Origin: CAYSBE01 sp044337585
GTDB taxonomy: Bacteria > Bacteroidota > Bacteroidia > UKL13-3
Assembly (NCBI GenBank): GCA_044337585.1
Contig: JBIINH010000125.1
Coordinates: forward strand, 1 to 6,934
Length of the DNA: 6,934 nt
Direction of reading: 5' to 3'
Of the stretch, positions 1 to 5,651 are shown in pieces. The notes beneath the pieces are model-generated. The model had not been told where the DNA came from and did not search any database. It worked only from the letters and a program-made list of their open reading frames with translations. Both the position numbers and the translations under genes were made by a program. Every line of letters starts with the position of its first letter. The stretch's first letter is position 1.

Positions 1-4
1 AATC

Positions 5-379
5 TTAAAATGGAAGGTCGTCTGTGGCACCATCAGCAGAATACTCTGCTGTGTTGTTTTGAAACGACTCATTTTCTGAAGATACGGATTGAGCAGCAGA
101 AGCATTTCCTTCAATGCGCCAAGCTCGTACATCTGTATACCATTTGCCATTGTATTCTCTGGATTCGATGTTTAAACTGGCTTTCACGGTGTCGCCTACA
201 TTATATCGTTCTAATTCGTTTACTTTTTCGTTCATCACACTTAAGCAAACTTTGCGTGGATATTGTCCATCTTGTATTTCTAAAACGAATTCTTGTTTGC
301 TCCAAGGTTTTCCTGCTTTGCTGATACCTTCTGTTTTATTCAATTTATGAATAACTTTTCCTGAAATTTCTAGTGCCAT
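5..379 (-). CDS. DUF3127 family protein with SSB-like acidic C-terminal tip
   Basis: This 124-residue protein matches the DUF3127 family, small proteins found mainly in Bacteroidota and presumed to have an OB-like fold. The core covers about residues 3-90: a GKVIHKL strand at 7-13, the PWSKQEFVLEI stretch at 25-35, YPRKVCLSV at 40-48, a VGDTVKASL strand at 61-69, and NGKWYTDVRAWRIE near 77-90. Residues 91-118 are rich in Ser, Asn, Ala and Glu and look disordered. The protein then ends in DDLPF (120-124). That layout, a folded core, a flexible linker and an acidic tip ending in Pro-Phe, is the one used by bacterial single-stranded DNA-binding protein to recruit repair and replication partners. 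A nucleic-acid role is therefore my inference; the family has no established reaction. The gene is complete, with its stop four bases from the window edge. The ATG lies about 41 bases below a strong Bacteroidota-type promoter, so it is probably transcribed on its own. Confidence 0.85.
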   Translation of the reverse strand: MALEISGKVIHKLNKTEGISKAGKPWSKQEFVLEIQDGQYPRKVCLSVMNEKVNELERYNVGDTVKASLNIESREYNGKWYTDVRAWRIEGNASAAQSVSSENESFQNNTAEYSADGATDDLPF

Positions 380-420
380 AGTAGTAAGTATTATTTACGT
401 TTAATATTTTATTCTCTTTT

Positions 421-452
421 CAAACTTAGGTATTGTATGCTATTCATGCAAA
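421..452 (-). promoter_or_regulatory. Bacteroidota-type promoter for the DUF3127 gene
   Basis: Read on the minus strand, TTTG (449-452) is followed after 20 bases by TAAGTTTG (421-428). This matches the -33 TTTG and -7 TAnnTTTG elements used by the Bacteroidota primary sigma factor, with normal spacing. The -7 box ends 41 bases before the ATG at 379, leaving a leader of roughly 35 nt. It is the best promoter match in the window. Confidence 0.65.
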
Positions 453-565
453 TATGTGAAAAAGTATTTCTAACCAAAGGCCTAATGGTCTTACTTGGCT
501 CTGTTATAGGCAATTTCGATATTCGTTTTTTTGTATCTACAGCCTACACTAAATTAATTGTTGCG

Positions 566-603
566 ATTGGCAGTTTTTTTAAATTACATAATTGTATGCC
601 AAT
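566..603. repeat. Inverted repeat with 7-bp perfect arms, downstream of the nuclease gene
   Basis: ATTGGCA (566-572) and TGCCAAT (597-603) are perfect inverted arms around a 24-base AT-rich spacer. The spacer contains AATT-n4-AATT, so a longer imperfect hairpin could form. It lies about 60 bases past the nuclease stop and could end that operon's transcript. There is no clean T-run directly after the stem on either strand, so an intrinsic terminator is not proven. The rest of the 285-base gap (380-664) holds the DUF3127 promoter and nothing else I recognise. Confidence 0.4.
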
Positions 604-664
604 TTCAAAAGTTGATTCTTTAATACTGCCATGCGTGTTGATGAAAACATGCACCATTCAAAGG

Positions 665-1807
665 CTAATGTTGGTAACATCGGCCACTTGCATCCGTTGT
701 CATTCTCTTGCATCGGTTTCCGGCCTTGGTAGTGCCTGAGCATTGCACGGAAACGCTTTTGCTTGGAGTGGTTTGCGTAGCCTTTTTTTCAATATTGTTG
801 TTTGCTGGAAAAGTAGTTCCCGCTTGTGATATATGGTGATAGCAATAACCACTTTTATCCAATGTTTTGTTTTTACAACGCTGGTTGGCTTTTGTTAAGC
901 CTTTACATTGAGTAGAAAATGTTGGATTTGTTTCGGTATTGTCGCTAACAGTTTTAGTGCTTTTCCAAGTCCAACATTTCAGGCAAAGTGTTTTTTCAAT
1001 AATATCTTCTTGTTGGTCTTGTAGCAAAGGGAAAAAATCAATGCCTGTAAGTTTTTCTACGCTATCAATTGTTACGGCATAGGATACAAGCGATGCAGTT
1101 GAACCTATATTAGGAAAAATAAATCCAATGCCTTTTATGCTTGGTTCACTGTAATCTAGTATGACTTTGTAATAATAATCTGGAACGGATACTTTATTGG
1201 GACCAATTGTTTTTAGACCTTTGTTTAATACGGGTCCGGTAACAATATATACCGCATCATTTTCAATTGCCCATGAACGGACCAGGCTTTCCAAGTTTTT
1301 CCAGATACCCCTGTTAAATGACGGTGCCTGCGGACAGATATTGCTGTAGTAAAATGATTCTGACATGGTAGCTAGCGACCAACACATATCGGCAGCTGGT
1401 GCCAAGTGTCCCCTGTCGTAACCCGAACCTTCGTAGTCTTTGTTGTTTGCAGTGCCTGTTTTTACTTTTGGGTCGATTACAAACTTGTCATTTCTGTCAT
1501 ACAATTTAGTGGTTTCTGCTTTGGTAAGCTCATAGGCTACCCACTCTGCCTGCTCATGTGTTTCATTATATAAAAGTGCAAATCCAGTATGTTTAATTAT
1601 CTTATCACTTGGCTTGGTTTTTGGTATTTCTAATAATGAAATTACACTTGACTTAAGGTTGTATAACGGAACACTATCTGCATACATCCAACTTCCGTCA
1701 TCAAATAGCAGAATTAATTTTCCGTCATTGGTTTTTGCCTGTTGTTGCCCAAATGCCAATGCAAGCATTGCACACATCATCCAAATGGTTAGAAGAAGTT
1801 TTTTCAT
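665..1807 (-). CDS. Secreted DNA/RNA non-specific endonuclease (NUC1/NucA type) with two C-terminal Cys3His modules
   Basis: This 380-residue protein has a signal peptide at about 1-20 (a lysine pair, then a hydrophobic run ending AFG before QQQ), so it should act outside the cytoplasm. Residues 25-45 form a short DGSWMY-type segment common on exported Bacteroidota proteins. The nuclease domain spans about 60-270. It has the DRGH signature at 131-134 with catalytic His134 and Arg132, Asn165 in FNRGIW as likely Mg ligand, and Glu173. The His-to-Asn (31) and His-to-Glu (39) spacings equal those of Anabaena NucA (H124, N155, E163), so an active sugar-nonspecific ββα-metal nuclease that cuts DNA and RNA is expected. 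After a CLKC pair (275-278) come two copies of C-x9-C-x10-C-x2-H (301-325 and 356-380), the last His being the final residue. They resemble the DUF5763-type Cys/His motif and may bind zinc. The ATG is 10 bases below the DUF2062 stop, so the gene is probably the last in an operon with Usp and DUF2062. Its role (nutrient scavenging, biofilm DNA turnover or antagonism) is unknown. Confidence 0.9.
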   Translation of the reverse strand: MKKLLLTIWMMCAMLALAFGQQQAKTNDGKLILLFDDGSWMYADSVPLYNLKSSVISLLEIPKTKPSDKIIKHTGFALLYNETHEQAEWVAYELTKAETTKLYDRNDKFVIDPKVKTGTANNKDYEGSGYDRGHLAPAADMCWSLATMSESFYYSNICPQAPSFNRGIWKNLESLVRSWAIENDAVYIVTGPVLNKGLKTIGPNKVSVPDYYYKVILDYSEPSIKGIGFIFPNIGSTASLVSYAVTIDSVEKLTGIDFFPLLQDQQEDIIEKTLCLKCWTWKSTKTVSDNTETNPTFSTQCKGLTKANQRCKNKTLDKSGYCYHHISQAGTTFPANNNIEKKATQTTPSKSVSVQCSGTTKAGNRCKRMTTDASGRCYQH

Positions 1808-1817
1808 CTTTATAAAA

Positions 1818-2288
1818 TTACTGATGTTCTTTTCCTGTTGCGAGTTGCCTTCTTTTTTCGATAAAATATTTGGTTAACATAAAAACAATGATGGCGGTGA
1901 AGAAGCTTAATAAAAATGAACCAATGAGCATGGTGAGACCTACTTCACCCAAATTACTATACCAGTTGTTCAAATCAAATGTTGTTTTTACATGTGTAAA
2001 AATCAACCCTATTCTAAAACTCAATACCAACAAAAAAGGACTTGTTAATGGATTTGAAATAAATGCCGCTGAAATAGCTACCACTAAATTAAACCTAAAT
2101 ACTTTATATAGTAGCACTGATAAAATAGTGCTTAATCCAAATGTTGGAAACACACCCCAAAATGCTCCAATGGCTGCGCCCAACGCAATTTCGTGTGCAC
2201 TTCCCCTTGCATAGTATATTTTATGTAAGTGTACTTTAGCCTGGCGCAGTATGGTTACAAAAATATTTTTGCGCTTAGGTGGTTTCAC
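1818..2288 (-). CDS. DUF2062 domain membrane protein
   Basis: This 156-residue integral membrane protein matches DUF2062. The family signature is visible: a short basic N-terminus, then ARGSAHEIALGAAIGAFWG at 27-45 running into VFPTFG (46-51), and the second conserved block SNPLTSPF at 78-85. Hydrophobic segments lie at about 33-62, 66-97 and 112-140, with a basic C-terminal tail. The biochemical function of DUF2062 is not established. The start is GTG, not ATG: GTGA overlaps the TGA stop of the upstream stress-protein gene by four bases, the usual arrangement for translational coupling. No other Met lies before the transmembrane region, and the GTG gives a normal family N-terminus. The nuclease gene follows after 10 bases. 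Confidence 0.88.
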   Translation of the reverse strand: MKPPKRKNIFVTILRQAKVHLHKIYYARGSAHEIALGAAIGAFWGVFPTFGLSTILSVLLYKVFRFNLVVAISAAFISNPLTSPFLLVLSFRIGLIFTHVKTTFDLNNWYSNLGEVGLTMLIGSFLLSFFTAIIVFMLTKYFIEKRRQLATGKEHQ

Positions 2289-3115
2289 TTTGAAAATATC
2301 AATACTGGCACTTTGGTTGAATAGGTTAATTCAGCTGATTTGCTTGGTAGGAATAAGTTTTCAAAGAAACCTTTATCCCTTTTTGTAAACATAATTAACA
2401 ATTCAGGTTTCGATTTTTGTACAAATTGAGCAATCCTTTTTACGAGTGAAATTTCTAAGCTGCTTTTCTGAGTAGTTAATTTTACTGGATTGGATCCTGT
2501 GGTATTTAACAGTTCTACGTTTTTATCAAATTTCTTTTTATCCATCAAAAATGATTGGTAATGCAATACTTCCAATGGCATGCTTACTTCATTGGTAAAC
2601 TTTGCTATTTTGGTTATTTCATTTTTAAGGTTTTCAAAATCCGATAAATAAGTGATATGCTTTAGCGGCTTTACCCTGTAGTGGCTGGGTACTACCAATA
2701 CAGGTATTTTTGAGTTGTTTACCAAATATGAAGTATGTGTTCCCATCACTTTTCTAAGTATACCTGCCCCTTGAGTGGCTATGCATATAAAATCTACTTT
2801 ATTTTTCTCCGCAAATTTTATAATGTCCTTTTCTGTAGAGATGCAATTATCTACTACACATTTGATGCTAAGAAATTTTGATTTGTCTTTGCCAATCGTT
2901 GCATTTACAAATTTTCTAAGTTCTGCTGAAATGCGCTCAATCTCTTCATTCTTGTATGCCTTAAAAAATAAGTCACTCCATCGGGTAGGTTTCATGATAT
3001 GTATGGCATGATAGAAAATGACTTCTACATTTGCAGATTGTTTGGCGAGGGTTTGTGCAAAACGAATGGCACCTTTTGAGTTGGAAGAAAAATCAGTGGT
3101 TACAAGTAGTTTCAT
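2285..3115 (-). CDS. Universal stress protein with two tandem Usp domains
   Basis: This 276-residue cytoplasmic protein contains two Usp folds. Domain 1 (about 1-145) opens with LLVTTDFS (3-10), the strand and Asp that contact adenine nucleotide in ATP-binding Usps, and ends in PVLVVP (138-143). Its nucleotide loop reads A-T-Q-G116 followed by G125-T126. Compared with the classical G-x2-G-x9-G-S/T loop, the first Gly is Ala and the spacing is one residue short. Domain 2 (about 152-276) starts ITYLSDF (154-160) and ends PVLIF (270-274). Its loop (about 244-260) has Pro-Ser where Gly-Ser would be, so it probably does not bind ATP. Tandem Usps are common in Bacteroidota and are generally linked to stress or starvation. 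This is the first gene of a likely operon with DUF2062 (4-base overlap) and the exported nuclease. The upstream gap is long (283 bases) and repeat-bearing, which suits regulated expression. Confidence 0.9.
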   Translation of the reverse strand: MKLLVTTDFSSNSKGAIRFAQTLAKQSANVEVIFYHAIHIMKPTRWSDLFFKAYKNEEIERISAELRKFVNATIGKDKSKFLSIKCVVDNCISTEKDIIKFAEKNKVDFICIATQGAGILRKVMGTHTSYLVNNSKIPVLVVPSHYRVKPLKHITYLSDFENLKNEITKIAKFTNEVSMPLEVLHYQSFLMDKKKFDKNVELLNTTGSNPVKLTTQKSSLEISLVKRIAQFVQKSKPELLIMFTKRDKGFFENLFLPSKSAELTYSTKVPVLIFSK

Positions 3116-3142
3116 ATTGGATTTTGTTTATGTTTTCTTCTT

Positions 3143-3150
3143 CAAATATG
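3143..3150 (-). promoter_or_regulatory. Possible -7 box for the Usp-DUF2062-nuclease operon
   Basis: On the minus strand CATATTTG differs from TAnnTTTG only at the first base. It lies 27 bases before the Usp ATG, giving a plausible 20-nt leader. I see no TTTG at the expected -33 distance, so this is a weak call. Confidence 0.3.
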
Positions 3151-3285
3151 GGATAAACTTTTCTATAAAACTATTACAGTTTTTATTTCCTATTTAGTTC
3201 CTTAGCTAGTGATAATAAAATGAAAAGGAAATTCGCAATTTTGCACTTACATGCTACATCTACTGTATATATACGTGTTGTCGTT

Positions 3286-3393
3286 TGCATCCAAATATGC
3301 ATCTTAATCATCAAATTTATGGCCAATACATTTTTGCATAGTTTAGTGAAACATGAACCGTGCATAGTTTATACCTGTATCAATTGTATGCAT
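3286..3393. repeat. Cluster of five TGCAT motifs with an exact 11-bp direct repeat
   Basis: TGCAT occurs on the plus strand at 3286, 3298, 3335, 3361 and 3389, five times in 108 bases. Two of these belong to an exact 11-base direct repeat, TGCATAGTTTA, at 3335-3345 and 3361-3371. The cluster fills the gap between the reductase stop (3399) and the Usp promoter region, roughly 170-280 bases upstream of the Usp ATG. Possible explanations are a regulator-binding array, decayed repeats, or AT-rich chance. The remainder of this 283-base gap (3116-3398) has no gene or RNA that I recognise. Confidence 0.45.
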
Positions 3394-3398
3394 TTAAA

Positions 3399-3929
3399 CT
3401 AATATGCAGAACGTTTGTAATGAAGTTGGGTTAGTCCTTTTTCAAATGATTTTACAGATACAAGTTCTAGTTTTTGTTCAGGTCGCCCGTCATTGAAAAG
3501 TTTGGTGCCGCTGCCAACAAGTGTGGGAATTACTGAAATGATTAACTCATCAAATAATTGTTCTTTCAGTAGCTCATTTACAATTTCGGCTCCTCCATCA
3601 CAAAAAATATGTTTGCCTTGTTGTGCTTTCAGGTTTTCTACCAACGCCTTGAGGTTGCCTGTATAAAATTTCACATTGCCGATAGCTGGTCTTGGGGTTC
3701 GTGTGATAATATAAACATCTTTATCGGCATGCGGAAAGTCAACACCCATCGAAAGCACTTTGTCGTATGTTTTGCGCCCCACAATTACTGCATCAACGGT
3801 ATCAATAAAATCAGCATATCCGTAATCTTGTCCTTCCTGCTCCACAACGGATAGAAAACTAAGGTCGTCATTGGGTTTGGCAATGTAGCCGTCTAAACTA
3901 GTTGCGATGTACAGAATTAATTTTCTCAT
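3399..3929 (-). CDS. Dihydrofolate reductase family protein (RibD C-terminal domain type)
   Basis: This 176-residue single-domain protein belongs to the RibD C-terminal/DHFR-like reductase family (the YyaP/YwjB type). The pattern is clear: ILYIATSLDGYIA at 5-17, VIVGRKTYD at 48-56 (nucleotide-cofactor contact in the family), YIITRT at 73-78, IFCDGGAEI at 108-116 (the Gly-Gly turn near the NADPH phosphates), and VGSGTKLF at 138-145. Length is normal for the family. Such proteins are assumed to be NAD(P)H-dependent reductases, but most stand-alone members have no known substrate. It should not be named folA or ribD, because there is no deaminase domain and no riboflavin gene nearby. It seems to be its own transcription unit: 283 bases separate it from Usp downstream and 170 from the DoxX gene upstream. 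The ATG gives the usual MRKLILY start. Confidence 0.9.
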   Translation of the reverse strand: MRKLILYIATSLDGYIAKPNDDLSFLSVVEQEGQDYGYADFIDTVDAVIVGRKTYDKVLSMGVDFPHADKDVYIITRTPRPAIGNVKFYTGNLKALVENLKAQQGKHIFCDGGAEIVNELLKEQLFDELIISVIPTLVGSGTKLFNDGRPEQKLELVSVKSFEKGLTQLHYKRSAY

Positions 3930-3946
3930 GGCTTAAGTTGAATGTT

Positions 3947-3954
3947 CAAAAATA
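3947..3954 (-). promoter_or_regulatory. Possible -7 box for the reductase gene
   Basis: TATTTTTG on the minus strand fits TAnnTTTG exactly and ends 17 bases before the ATG at 3929, which would give a short leader of about 10 nt. No TTTG sits at the expected -33 position, so it is only a partial promoter match. Confidence 0.35.
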
Positions 3955-3994
3955 TGAAATTTACTGTTTGGACATTTCTAGCGAATAATTTTTT

Positions 3995-4019
3995 TGAAAC
4001 ACTTTATTGATGAAACACT
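3995..4019. repeat. 9-bp direct repeat TGAAACACT, 16-bp period
   Basis: TGAAACACT is present at 3995-4003 and again at 4011-4019, so the copies start 16 bases apart. The pair lies 66-90 bases upstream of the reductase ATG and behind its candidate -7 box. Tandem half-sites of this kind can be regulator-binding sites, but I recognise no known operator. Confidence 0.35.
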
Positions 4020-4086
4020 ATTTGTCAAAAGTGCCATGCTAACGGATTGAATTTCCAACAGTAACTTATTGCGTTGCTTATGTGTC

Positions 4087-4100
4087 GGTATTGATATACC
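4087..4100 (-). other. Small hairpin at the stop of the second DoxX gene
   Basis: GGTAT (4087-4091) and ATACC (4096-4100) form a 5-bp stem with a 4-base loop that begins at the TAG stop of the downstream DoxX gene. It is too short and lacks a following T-run on the minus strand, so it is at best a weak 3' end structure. The rest of the 170-base gap up to the reductase start holds only the reductase promoter candidate and the TGAAACACT repeats. Confidence 0.2.
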
Positions 4101-4444
4101 TACAAGTTTATGGTTACATAAAATATAAACGCATTTAATGCCATATAAAATAGAGCAGGCAACGACAACCTCAGGCTATCTTTTGATTTGATTCGCGCCA
4201 GTAACCCAAATAGCATCAATAAGCTTAGTCCACCGCATGATAAAAGTAAAATTGGTTGGTATAACATCCCTACCAACAGGCCCAACGCTCCTAAAATTTC
4301 TAATATGATGGTGAATAACCCCCATTTGGCTAAGCCAAATCGTGCAAACTCATTTTTCATGTGAGGTGAAATAAAATAGGAAATGGCATAGGCCAAAAAA
4401 GAAACGCTTGATATCAAAATGGCTACAATGTATACCGCATGCAT
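4100..4444 (-). CDS. DoxX-like four-helix membrane protein (second of a tandem pair)
   Basis: This 114-residue integral membrane protein has hydrophobic segments at about 4-25, 42-62, 64-83 and 94-112, the four-helix size and layout of DoxX-like proteins. A conserved-looking FARFGL (33-38) sits in the loop after helix 1, matching FNQFGL in the neighbouring gene. The ATG follows the neighbour's TAA after a single base (TAATATG), so the two are almost certainly co-transcribed and translationally coupled. DoxX relatives have been linked to quinone oxidoreduction and redox or thiol-stress complexes, but the family is broad and no catalytic residues are visible here. A redox or membrane partner role is inference. 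Equal length and the shared loop motif suggest descent from a duplication, and the two may form a hetero-oligomer. Confidence 0.78.
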   Translation of the reverse strand: MHAVYIVAILISSVSFLAYAISYFISPHMKNEFARFGLAKWGLFTIILEILGALGLLVGMLYQPILLLSCGGLSLLMLFGLLARIKSKDSLRLSLPALFYMALNAFIFYVTINL

Positions 4445-4445
4445 A

Positions 4446-4790
4446 TTAAGTCACCTGCCATGTAGCTAATATCATGTAGATGCACAATATTAAAAGGAAT
4501 AACGAAGGAAAATGTTTGGCAAACGGATTTTTAATTTTGAAATGAAAATATTGCGCGGCCAGCATCAAAAAACCCATCAATATGGATGGTATGAAAATGA
4601 GTGCCGGATACCAAATACCTACAATTAAAAGGGTGGAAAGGGCTATTTTTACAGCGCCCACAGCGGTTCTTGTTACTTCATTCAGCCCAAATTGGTTGAA
4701 TTCCTTAATGATGTTATCGTATCGAAAAATCCATACGTAAGCAACAGAGGCGGCTACAATGATTTGTGCCAAAATAAGGTAGTTTGTCAT
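4446..4790 (-). CDS. DoxX-like four-helix membrane protein (first of a tandem pair)
   Basis: This 114-residue membrane protein has helices at about 4-23, 41-60, 62-83 and 95-111. FNQFGL (31-36) lies in the loop after helix 1, followed by a VGAVKIALSTLLIVGIW helix, the typical DoxX-family pattern. A charged stretch (FHFKIKNPFAKH, 82-93) separates helices 3 and 4. It is upstream of, and equal in length to, the second DoxX gene, one base away. The SOUL gene ends 75 bases upstream. I see no TAnnTTTG box in that gap, so transcription may read through from the SOUL gene, making a SOUL-DoxX-DoxX unit likely but unproven. The substrate and partner are unknown. Confidence 0.78.
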   Translation of the reverse strand: MTNYLILAQIIVAASVAYVWIFRYDNIIKEFNQFGLNEVTRTAVGAVKIALSTLLIVGIWYPALIFIPSILMGFLMLAAQYFHFKIKNPFAKHFPSLFLLILCIYMILATWQVT

Positions 4791-4865
4791 GGTGTTGTTT
4801 TTTAGGGTGTTTTATTTTGGGTTTAGTTAGTCTCGGCCTTATTGTGTGCTTAAAATCAATTTGTG

Positions 4866-5459
4866 TTATTTGTAGTTCACCAATTCCACAATCACTTCAT
4901 TGCGCCTGTTGGTCATTTCATACGGTGGGTTGTATCCCAAAAAGGCAAATTTGTTGTTGTGTGATAACTGCGCTTTGGCCAACTCTTCCGTGAGTATGTT
5001 TTTATATTCTTCAATCTTTTCATCATTTGCCCAACCATCAAAGCGAATGGCTGCCATGATTTTTTCTTCTTGTTTTTCAAATACAATTTTTTTGTTTTTG
5101 GGATTGGGCAACGTTGCAAGGTCATAATTTTTAGGCACCATAAACATCATTTTGGTGGTATCGCCAAGCTCCATCGCAACAGGTGTGGTCATGGCAATTT
5201 TTTCATTGGATTCGTTGTCGCCAAATATATACCCGGCCAATATCCGAAAGCCTTCGCTCGAATTTTCTTTGTACCCTCTTTTGTCCATTTTTACGCTTGA
5301 AAATAAAGCAGCCTCATACTTTCTTACTTCAAATTTATCGTACGTTTTCAATATCTTGTATTGGTGCTGCTCTGTTTGCGATGTGCCTCTTGAAATAAAA
5401 ACCTGTGCTATTGCCATAATTGCCAAAAGGGATAAGATGATGATGATTGTTATTTTCAT
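4866..5459 (-). CDS. SOUL-family haem-binding-like protein, membrane-anchored or exported
   Basis: This 197-residue protein starts with a hydrophobic signal or anchor segment (about 3-22), then a SOUL domain at about 33-197. Family landmarks are present: YDKFEVRKYEAA (40-51), GFRILAGYIFGDN (70-82), KIAMTTPVAM (87-96), MMFMVPKNY (104-112), RFDGWA (139-144), LGYNPP (174-179) and RRNEVIVEL (185-193). SOUL and HBP proteins bind haem or related tetrapyrroles in animals and plants. Bacterial versions are mostly uncharacterised. The only His residues are His32 and His167, so an axial ligand equivalent to the animal SOUL His is not obvious and haem binding should not be taken as given. The anchor places the domain outside the inner membrane. 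Downstream come the two DoxX membrane proteins, suggesting a shared envelope role, possibly redox or haem related. Confidence 0.88.
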   Translation of the reverse strand: MKITIIIILSLLAIMAIAQVFISRGTSQTEQHQYKILKTYDKFEVRKYEAALFSSVKMDKRGYKENSSEGFRILAGYIFGDNESNEKIAMTTPVAMELGDTTKMMFMVPKNYDLATLPNPKNKKIVFEKQEEKIMAAIRFDGWANDEKIEEYKNILTEELAKAQLSHNNKFAFLGYNPPYEMTNRRNEVIVELVNYK

Positions 5460-5471
5460 ATATACTTGTTG

Positions 5472-5479
5472 TTACGTAA
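5472..5479. promoter_or_regulatory. 8-bp palindrome TTACGTAA just upstream of the SOUL gene
   Basis: TTACGTAA is a perfect palindrome whose near edge is 12 bases from the SOUL ATG at 5459. It could be an operator or could affect the leader. A related GTTACG half-site occurs in the inverted repeat upstream of the SGNH gene (6872-6893). Short palindromes arise by chance in AT-rich gaps, so support is weak. Confidence 0.2.
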
Positions 5480-5526
5480 AAATTTAATGATTTATTACAG
5501 CATATAGCTAGCTGCCTACCGAATCA

Positions 5527-5555
5527 TTTTTAGCAAGGTACACTTTCAATGTCAA
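5527..5555 (-). promoter_or_regulatory. Sigma70-like promoter candidate upstream of the SOUL gene
   Basis: On the minus strand a perfect TTGACA (5550-5555) is followed after exactly 17 bases by TAAAAA (5527-5532), four of six matches to TATAAT. It would leave a leader of about 60 nt before the SOUL ATG. Bacteroidota normally use the TTTG/TAnnTTTG pattern, so this may be coincidence. A nearer one-mismatch -7 box, TAAATTTT, also exists. Apart from this, the 239-base gap 5460-5698 holds only small inverted repeats. Confidence 0.22.
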
Positions 5556-5651
5556 TTATAAGTTATTAAAATTACGATTAGTTGCAACACTTAATTATGT
5601 TACACATTTTTGCCAATCACATTAAGGCTACAGTTATTTAATCGGTTTTCT

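Noticed and set aside
10..350. Plus-strand open frames opposite the DUF3127 gene
   Set aside because: They are antisense shadows of a clear family member and are rich in Cys, Leu and His without any domain.
437..739. Plus-strand 100-codon open frame in the gap between DUF3127 and the nuclease
   Set aside because: It runs antisense into the conserved Cys3His end of the nuclease, has no recognisable domain and no ribosome site, and its composition resembles reverse-read AT-rich sequence.
665..1807. Nuclease as a polymorphic toxin or defence effector
   Set aside because: It has an ordinary signal peptide and a complete NUC1 domain, with no toxin-delivery domain and no immunity-like gene next to it; the neighbours are Usp and DUF2062.
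3183..3365. Minus-strand 60-codon open frame in the Usp upstream gap
   Set aside because: The peptide matches no family I know, has no promoter or ribosome site, and overlaps a similar-length open frame on the other strand, as expected for AT-rich non-coding DNA.
3399..3929. Possible folA (true dihydrofolate reductase) or ribD
   Set aside because: The motif pattern is that of the RibD-C/YyaP-like group, there is no deaminase domain, and no folate or riboflavin genes are nearby, so a specific gene symbol would be unsafe.
4784..5487. Several plus-strand and one alternate minus-strand open frames across the SOUL gene
   Set aside because: The SOUL frame has strong family motifs through its whole length; the others are shadow frames.
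5498..5514. AGCTAGCT palindrome and CAGC/GCTG arms upstream of the SOUL gene
   Set aside because: The arms are only four bases and the 8-base palindrome is unsupported by position or a second copy, so chance is the simplest explanation.
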